A stretch of 64,000 nt of DNA. Source: Dama dama (taxonomy: Eukaryota; Chordata; Mammalia; Artiodactyla; Cervidae). Below the pieces are notes generated by a model. That model was given only the letters and a program-made list of their open reading frames with translations, made no database searches and had not been told where the DNA came from. Where the stretch lies: assembly GCF_033118175.1 (NCBI RefSeq), contig NW_026870967.1:992001-1056000 (forward strand), given 5' to 3'. This document shows positions 57,701-64,000 of this stretch, piece by piece (the first letter of the stretch is position 1; every line of letters starts with the position of its first letter). Both the position numbers and the translations under genes were made by a program.

Positions 57701-60700
57701 GTCCCCTGCACCGGCAGAGAGCTTGGGGGAGCCAGAGTCTGTCAGGCAGCTGCTGGGTTGGCTGCCTGTGTGGGAAGGGGCAGAGCCGCCCTAGGGGCAA
57801 GTTGGGCCTCTTGCTCTCCCTGCTGCCCTGAGGCTGCTGGGCCAAAGACGTCTTGGGCATCCAGCCCCTTACTGGTCCCTTCCCTCTGACGAGGCCCTCT
57901 GAGCTCCAGCACCTTGCAGTGTGGAGACAGCCCCTGCCAGCAACCTCCTCTCCAAGGAGGCCTCAACCGAGGCCTAGGCCCAGGGCAAAGGCACCAGCGG
58001 GGATGAGCCAGGGGAGGCGGCCGAGCATGTCTGGACCCAGTCCCCGCAGCCTGCCCCTTGGTGGGGCAGTACCCCCGGAGGCCAGGAAGGTCTGGGCAAG
58101 GCTGGCCAGGGGCAGGGGCCCTGATGGGTCCTGCCCCTGGCCTCTGGGGCCTCTGAGCACAACCGGCCCTCTCCCACTGGAAGACCTCGCCGGCTGCCTC
58201 CAAAGGCCGGTTTGCAAGCGCTCCCGCCCACTGTTCCCAGCAGGCGCGCACAATGCTCCCAAGCCCGGGAGAAAAGCGCTTCGGGGTGGTGCTCTCACCG
58301 GGCCCTTGCCCCTGAGCCTGGGGGCAATGCAGGGGGAACACACTCCCAGGCCAAGGCAGAACCACATGCACACGTCTGTTCCTGCCCCCTGCACCGGCAG
58401 AGAGCTCGGGGGAGCCAGAGTCTGTCAGGCAGCTGCTGGGCTGGCCGCCTGTGTGGGAAGGGGCAGAGCCGACCTAGGGGCAAGTTGGGCCTCTTGCTCT
58501 CCCTGCTGCCCTGAGGCTGCTGGGTCAAAGAGGTCTTGGGCATCCAGCCCCTTTCTGGTCCCTTCCCTCTGACGAGGCCCTCTGAGCTCCAGCACCTTGC
58601 AGTGTGGAGACAGCCCCTGCCAGCAACCTCCTCTCCAATGAGGCCTCAACCGAGGCCTAGGCCCAGGGCAAAGGCACCAGCGGGGATGAGCCAGGGGAGG
58701 CGCCCGAGCATGTCTGGACCCAGTCCCCGCAGCCTGCCCCTTGGTGGGGCAGTACCCCTGGAGGCCAGGAAGGTCTGGGCAAGGCTGGCCAGGGGCAGGG
58801 GCCCTGATGGGTCCTGCCCCTGGCCTGTGGGGCCTCTGAGCACAACCGGCCCTCTCCCACTGGAAGACCTCCCCGGCTGCCTCCAAAGGCCGGTTTGCAA
58901 GCGCTCTTGCCCACTGTTCCCAGCAGGCGCGCACAATGCTCCCATGCCCGGGAGAAAAGGGCTTGGTGTGGTGCTCTCTCCGGGCCCTTGCCCCTGAGCC
59001 TGGGGGCCAGGCAGGGGGAACACACTCCCAGGCCAAGGCAGAACTACATGCACACGTCTGTTCCTGCCCCATGCACCGGCAGAGAGCTCGGGGGAGCCAG
59101 AGTCTGCCAGGCAGCTGCTGGGCTGGCGGCCTGTGTGGGAAGGGGCAGAGCCGACCTAGGGGCAAGTTTGGCCTCTTGCTCTCCCTGCTGCCCTGAGGCT
59201 GCTGGGCCAAAGAGGTCTTGGGCATCCAGCCCCTTGCTGGTCCCTTCCCTCTGATGAGGCCCTCTGAGCTCCATCACCTTGCAGTGTGGAGACAGCCCCT
59301 GCCAGCAACCTCCTCTCCAAGGAGGCCTCAACCGAGGCCTAGGCCTAGGGGAAAGTCACCAGCGGGGATGAGCCTGGGGAGGCGCCCGGCCATGTCTGGA
59401 CTCAGTCCCCCCAACCTGCCCCTTGGTGGGGCAGTACCCCCGGAGGCCAGGAAGGTCTGGGCAAGGCTGCCAGGGGCAGGGACACTGCTGGGTCCTGCCC
59501 CTGGCCTGTGGGGCGTCTGAGCACAACCGGCACTCTCCCGCTGGAAGACCTCCCCGTCTGCCTCCAAAGGACGGTTTGCAAGCACTCCCACCCGCTGTTC
59601 CCGCCAAGCACGCACAATGCTCCCAAGCCGGGAGAAAGCGCTTCGGGCTGGTGCTCTCTCCGGGCCCTTGCCCCTGAGCCTGGGGGCCAGGCAGGGGGAA
59701 CACACTCCCAGGCCAAGGCAGAACGACATGCACACGTCTGTTCCTGCCCCCTACACCGGCAGAGAGCTCAGGGGAGCCAGAGACTGCCAGGCTGCTGCTG
59801 CGCTGGCTGCCTGTGTGGGACGGGGCAGAGCCGACCTAGGGGCAAGTTGGGCCTCTTGCTCTCCCTGCTGCCCTGAGGCTGCTGGGTCAAAGAGGTCTTG
59901 GGCATCCAGCCCTTTGCTGGTCCCTTCCCTCTGACGAGGCCCTCTGAGCTCCAGCACCTTGCAGTGTGGAGACAGCCCCTGCCAGCAACCTCCTCTCCAA
60001 AGAGGCCTAAACCGAGGCCTACGCCCAGGGGAAATGCACCAGCGGGGATGAGCCAGGGGAGGCGCACGGACATGTCTGGACCCAGTCCCCGCAGCCTGCC
60101 CCTTGGTGGGGCAGTACCCCCGGAGGCCAGGAAGGTCTGGGCAAGGCTGGCCAGGGGCAGGGGCCCTGCTGGGTCCTGACCCTGGCCTGTGGGGCCTCTG
60201 AGTACAACCGGCCCTCTCCCACTGGAAGACCTCCCCGGCTGCCTCCAAAGTCCTGTTTGCAAACACTCCCGCCCGCTGTTCATGCCAGGCTCGCACAATG
60301 CTCCCAAGCCTGGGAGAAAAGCGCTTTGGAGTGATGCTCTCTGCGGGCCCTTGCCCCTGAGCCTGGGGGCAAGGCAGGGGGAACACACTCCCAGGCCAAG
60401 GCAGAACCACATGCACACGTCTGATCCTGCCCCCTGCACCGGCAGAAAGCTCAGGGGAGCCAGAGTCTGTCAGGCAGCTGCTGGGCTGGCCGCCTGTGTG
60501 GGAAGGGGCAGAGCCGACCTAGGGGCAAGTTGGGCCTCTTGCTCTCCCTGCTGCCCTGAGGCTGCTGGGCCAAAGAGGTCTTGGGCATCCAGCCCCTTGC
60601 TGGTCCCTTCCCTCTGACGAGGCCCTCTGAGCTCCAGCACCTTGCAGTGTGGAGAGAGCCCCTGCCAGCAACCTCCTCTGCAACGAGGCCTCAACCGAGT

Positions 60701-60979
60701 CCTAGGCCCAGGGGAAAGGCACCAGCGGGGATGAGCCTGGGGAGGCGCTCGGGCATGTCTGGACCCAGTCCCCGCAGCCTGCCCCTTGGTGGGGCTGTAC
60801 CCCCGGAGGCAGGAAGGTCTGGGCAAGGCTGGCCAGGGGCAGGGGACCTGCTGGGTCCTGCCCCTGGCCTGTGGGGCCTATGAGCACAACCGGCCCTCTC
60901 CCACTGGAAGACCTCCCCGGCTGCCTCCAAAGGCCGGTTTGCAAGCACTCCCGCCCACTGTTCCCACCAGGCGCACACA

Positions 60980-63900
60980 ATGCTCCCAAGCCCGGGAGAA
61001 AAGCGCTTCGGAGTGGTGCTCTCTCCAGGCCTTTCCCCTGAGCCTGGGGGCCAGGAAGGTGATCCACACTCCCAGGCCAAGGCAGAACCACATGCACACG
61101 TCTGTTCCTGCCCCCTGCACCGGCAGAGAGCTCGCGGGAGCCAGAGTCTGTCAGGCACCTGCTGGGCTGGCCGCCTGTGTGGGAAGGGGCAGAGCTGACC
61201 TAGGGGGCAAGTTGGCCTCTTGCTCTCCCTGCTGCCCTGAGGCTGCTGGGCCAAAGGGACCTTGGGCATCCAGCCCCTTGCTGGTCCCTTCCATCTGACG
61301 AGGCCCTCTGAGCTCCAGCACCTTGCAGTGTGGAGACAGGCCCTGCCAGCAACCTCCTCTCCAAGGAGGCCTCAACCGAGGCCTAGGCCTAGGGGGAAAG
61401 GCACCAGCGGGGATGAGCCTGGGAAGGCGCCCGGCCATGTCTGGACCAGTCCCCCCAACCTGCCCCTTGGTGGGGCAGTACCCCCGGAGGCCAGGAAGGT
61501 CTGGGCAAGGCTGGCCAGGGGCAGGGGCCCTGCTGGGTCCTGCCCCTGGCCTGTGGGGCCTCTGAGCACAACCGGCCCTCTCCCACTGGAAGACCTCCCC
61601 GGCTGCCTCCAAAGTCCTGTTTGCAAACACTCCCGCCCGCGGTTCACGCCAGGCTCGCACAATGCTCCCAAGCCCGGGAGAAAAGCGCTTTGGAGTGATG
61701 CTCTCTGCGGGCCCTTGCCCCTGAGCCTGGGGGCAAGGCAGGGGGAACACACTCCCAGGCCAAGGCAGAACCACATGCCCACCTCTGTTCCTGTCCCCTG
61801 CACCGGCAGAGAGCTTGGGGGAGCCAGAGTCTGTCAGGCAGCTGCTGGGTTGGCTGCCTGTGTGGGAAGGGGCAGAGCCGCCCTAAGGGGCAAGTTGGGC
61901 CTCTTGCTCTCCCTGCTGCCCTGAGGCTGCTGGGCCAAAGACGTCTTGGGGCATCCAGCCCCTTACTGGTCCCTTCCCTCTGACGAGGCCCTCTGAGCTC
62001 CAGCACCTTGCAGTGTGGAGACAGCCCTGCCAGCAACCTCCTCTCCAAGGAGGCCTCAACCGAGGCCTAGGGCCCAGGGCAAAGGCACCAGCGGGGATGA
62101 GCCAGGGGAGGCGCCCGAGCATGTCTGGACCCAGTCCCCGCAGCCTGGCCCCTTGGTGGGGCAGTACCCCCGGAATCCAGGAAGTCTGGGCAAGGCTGGC
62201 CAGGGGCCGGGGCCCTGATGGGTCCTGCCCCTGGCCTCTGGGGCCTCTGAGCACAACCCGGCCCTCTCCCACTGAAGACCTCCCCGGCTTCCTCCAAAGT
62301 CCGATTTGCAAGCGCTCCCGCCCACTGTTCCCAGCAGAGCGCGCACAATGCTCCCAAGCCCGGGAGAAAAGCGCTTCGGGGTGGTGCTCTCACCGGGCCC
62401 TTGCCCCCTGAGCCTGGGGGCCAGGTAGTGGGTCCACACTCCCAGACCAGGCAGAACCACATGCACACGTCTGTTCCTGACCCCTGCACCGGCAGAGAGC
62501 TCGGGGGAGCCAGAGTCTGTCAGGCAGCTGCTGGGCTGGCCGCCTGTGTGGGAAGGGGCAGAGCCGACCTAGGGGCAAGTTGGGCCTCTTGCTCTCCCTG
62601 CTGCCCGGAGGCTGCGGGGCCAAAGAAGTCTTGGGCATTCAGCCCCTTGCTGGTCCCTTCCCGCTGACGAGGCCCTCTGAGCTCCAGCACCTTGCAGTGT
62701 GGAGACAGCCCCTGCCAGCAACCTCCTCTCCAAGGAGGCCTCAACCGAGGCCTAGGCCCAGGGAAAGGCACCAGCGGGGGATGAGCCTGGGGAGGCGCCG
62801 GCCATGTCTGGACCCAGTCCCCGCAGCCTGCCCCTTGGTGGGGCAGTACCCCCGGAGGCCAGGAAGGTCTGGGCAAGCTGCCAGGGGGCAGGGGACACTG
62901 GCTGGGTCCTGCCCCTGGCCTGTGAGGGTTTCTGAGCACAACCGGCCACTCTCCCGCTGAAAGACCTCCCCGTCTGCCTCCAAAGCCGGTTTGCAAGCAC
63001 TCCAGCCCGCTGTTCCCGCCAGGCCCCGCACAATGCTCCCAAGCCCCGGGAGAAAAGCGCTTCGGGCTGGTGCTCTCTCCGGGCCCTTGCCCCTGAGCCT
63101 GGGGGCCAGGCAGGGGGAACACACTCCCAGGCCAAGTCAGAACGACATGCACACGTCTGTTCCTGCCCCCTACACCGGCAGAGAGCTCGGGGAGCCAGAG
63201 ACTGCCAGGCTGCTGCTGGGCTGGCTGCCTGTGTGGGACGGGGCAGAGCCGACCTAGGGGCAAGTTGGGCCTCTTGCTCTCCCTGCTGGCCCTGAGGCTG
63301 CTGGGTCAAGAGGTCTTGGGCATCCAGCCCTTTGTTGGTCACTTCCCTCTGACGAGGCCCTCTGAGCTCCAGCACCTTGCAGTGTGGAGACAGCCCCTGC
63401 CAGCAACCTCCTCTCCAAAGTGGCCTCAACCGAGGCCTAGGCCCAGGGGAAAGGCACCAGCGGGGATGAGCCTGGGGAGGCGCCCGGGCATGTCTGGACC
63501 CCAGTCCCCGCAGCCTGCCTCCTTGGTGGGGCAGTACCCCCGGAGGCCAGGAAGATCTGGGCAAGGCTGGGCCAGGGGCAGGGGCCCTGCGTGATCCTGC
63601 CCCTGGCCTGTGGGACCTCTGAGCACAACCGGCCCTCTCCCACTGGAAGACCTCCCCGGCTGCCTCCAAAGGCCGGTTTGCAAACACTCCCACCCTCTGT
63701 TCATGCCAGGCACGCACAATGCTTGCAAGCCCGGGAGAAAAGCGCTTCAGGGGTGGTGCTTTCTCTGGGCCCTTGCCCCTGAGCCTGGGGGCCAGGCAGG
63801 GGGAACACAATCCCAGGCCAAGGCTGAACCACATGTACACGTCTGTTCCTGCCCCGAGCACCGGCAGAGAGCTCGGGGGAGCCAGAGTCTGTCAGCAGCT

Positions 63901-64000
63901 GCTGGGCTGGCTGCCTGTGTGGGACGGGGCAGAGCCGACCTAGCGGCAAGTTGGGCCTCTTGCTCTCCCTGCTGCCCTGAGGCTGCTGGGTCAAAGAGTC
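60980..64000. repeat. Degenerate monomers with clustered 1-bp indels
   Basis: Homopolymer-length changes are frequent here and rare elsewhere: TAGGGGGCAAG (near 61201), CTTGGGGCATCC (61946), CCTAGGGCCCAGG (62068), AACCCGGCC (62256), TTGCCCCCTGAG (62402), GCGGGGGATG (62774), AAGCCCCGGGAG (63041), GGGTCAAGAGG (63306) and GGACCCCAGTCC (63497), plus lost bases at 61443, 62184 and 62271. Landmark spacing drifts to 684-686 bp. Substitutions also rise, for example CTGCCCGGAGGCTGCGGGG near 62601. Either this is the older edge of the array or the consensus sequence is poor. Confidence 0.85.

Larger units (their letters stand above)
1..64000. repeat. Two-level GC-rich satellite array filling the window
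   Basis: Every stretch read belongs to one repeat family. The basic monomer is about 682 bp: a ~553-bp body followed by a ~129-bp module that begins GAAGACCTCC and ends GGGCCCTTG. A body landmark (TTGGGCATCCAGCCCCTT, with small variants) occurs 76 times in one orientation, mostly 681-683 bp apart. In five monomers the module is itself amplified in tandem. No interspersed element, unique spacer or gene interrupts the array. One module copy (12425-12553) counts as 64% G+C with 9 CpG, against about 13 expected from its C and G content. The family is not one I recognise. A eukaryotic, probably vertebrate, origin is inferred from the satellite architecture only. Confidence 0.95.
48761..64000. repeat. 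682-bp monomer run, block 6 (22 landmarks, right edge partial)
   Basis: Body landmarks lie at 48988, 49670, 50352, 51035, 51717, 52400, 53082, 53763, 54446, 55127, 55809, 56491, 57170, 57853, 58536, 59218, 59898, 60581, 61262, 61946, 62631 and 63316. All modules are single. To 50773 it is the end of the large duplication. From 50774 to about 54.7 kb it is a patchwork of types seen elsewhere. From about 56.8 kb occasional 1-bp deletions appear, and after about 60.9 kb they become frequent. The window ends just before the next landmark. Confidence 0.92.

Noticed and set aside
1..64000. CRISPR array
   Set aside because: Repeats are 129 and 682 bp and directly abutting, with no short repeats separated by unique spacers.
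1..64000. Functional centromere marked by CENP-B boxes
   Set aside because: I looked for TTCG followed at the right spacing by A and CGGG on both strands around the CTTCGGGG and CCCGGGAG motifs and found no match. A centromeric role is neither shown nor excluded.
1..64000. Telomeric or subtelomeric (TTAGGG)n sequence
   Set aside because: No tandem TTAGGG or CCCTAA was seen; CCTAGGGG motifs are isolated parts of the monomer body.
1..64000. Interspersed SINE, LINE, LTR or DNA transposon insertion
   Set aside because: No poly-A tail, target-site duplication, or non-satellite segment was seen; landmark spacing leaves no room for insertions except the 54-bp partial module.
1..64000. rRNA or tRNA genes, or a ribosomal spacer
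   Set aside because: No conserved rRNA core or tRNA A/B-box pattern recognised, and the monomer is too short for an rDNA unit.
1..64000. PRDM9-type 13-mer (CCNCCNTNNCCNC) recombination motif
   Set aside because: Candidates such as CCTCCTCTCC and CCCCCTGCACC were checked; the required T at position 7 does not fit.

Overview
The whole 64 kb is GC-rich tandem-repeat (satellite or macrosatellite) DNA. I found no convincing protein-coding gene, RNA gene, transposable element, CRISPR array or ordinary intergenic sequence. Both window edges fall inside repeats. The organism cannot be fixed from the sequence. A homogenised two-level satellite with multi-kilobase higher-order repeats points to a eukaryotic nuclear genome, probably a vertebrate, and the CpG-rich composition is compatible with a mammal or bird. 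I do not recognise the repeat family.

Layout. The main unit is a ~682-bp monomer made of a ~553-bp 'body' plus one ~129-bp 'module'. I found 76 copies of a body landmark (TTGGGCATCCAGCCCCTT and variants), nearly always 681-683 bp apart. In five places the module alone has been amplified in tandem: 1542-2310 (6 units), 11784-15898 (32), 25323-27633 (18), 34324-37025 (21) and 46450-48760 (18). Between these lie runs of 682-bp monomers: 1-1541, 2311-11783, 15899-25322, 27634-34323, 37026-46449 and 48761-64000.

Higher order. A 16.2-kb segment (13409-29646) recurs at 34537-50773, a shift of 21,127-21,128 bp. By eye I found only 11 differences (ten substitutions and one 1-bp indel). Two of these look like a short gene-conversion tract in the second copy. 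From 50.77 kb onward the sequence is a mosaic of pieces resembling 32.4, 30.5, 32.6 and 18-20 kb. Smaller duplications of three and four monomers also occur. From about 60.9 kb to the end, monomers carry many 1-bp homopolymer indels, which means either array-edge decay or poor consensus sequence.

Coding potential. Long open frames, up to 940 codons, exist on both strands. They follow from a 129-bp (43-codon) period with no stop in any forward frame. Single frames wander through all three peptide phases after 1-2 bp indels, so I treat them as non-coding. Features with possible function are structural: each monomer has a cluster of inverted repeats, including one with 13-bp perfect arms, and the DNA is CpG-island-like.
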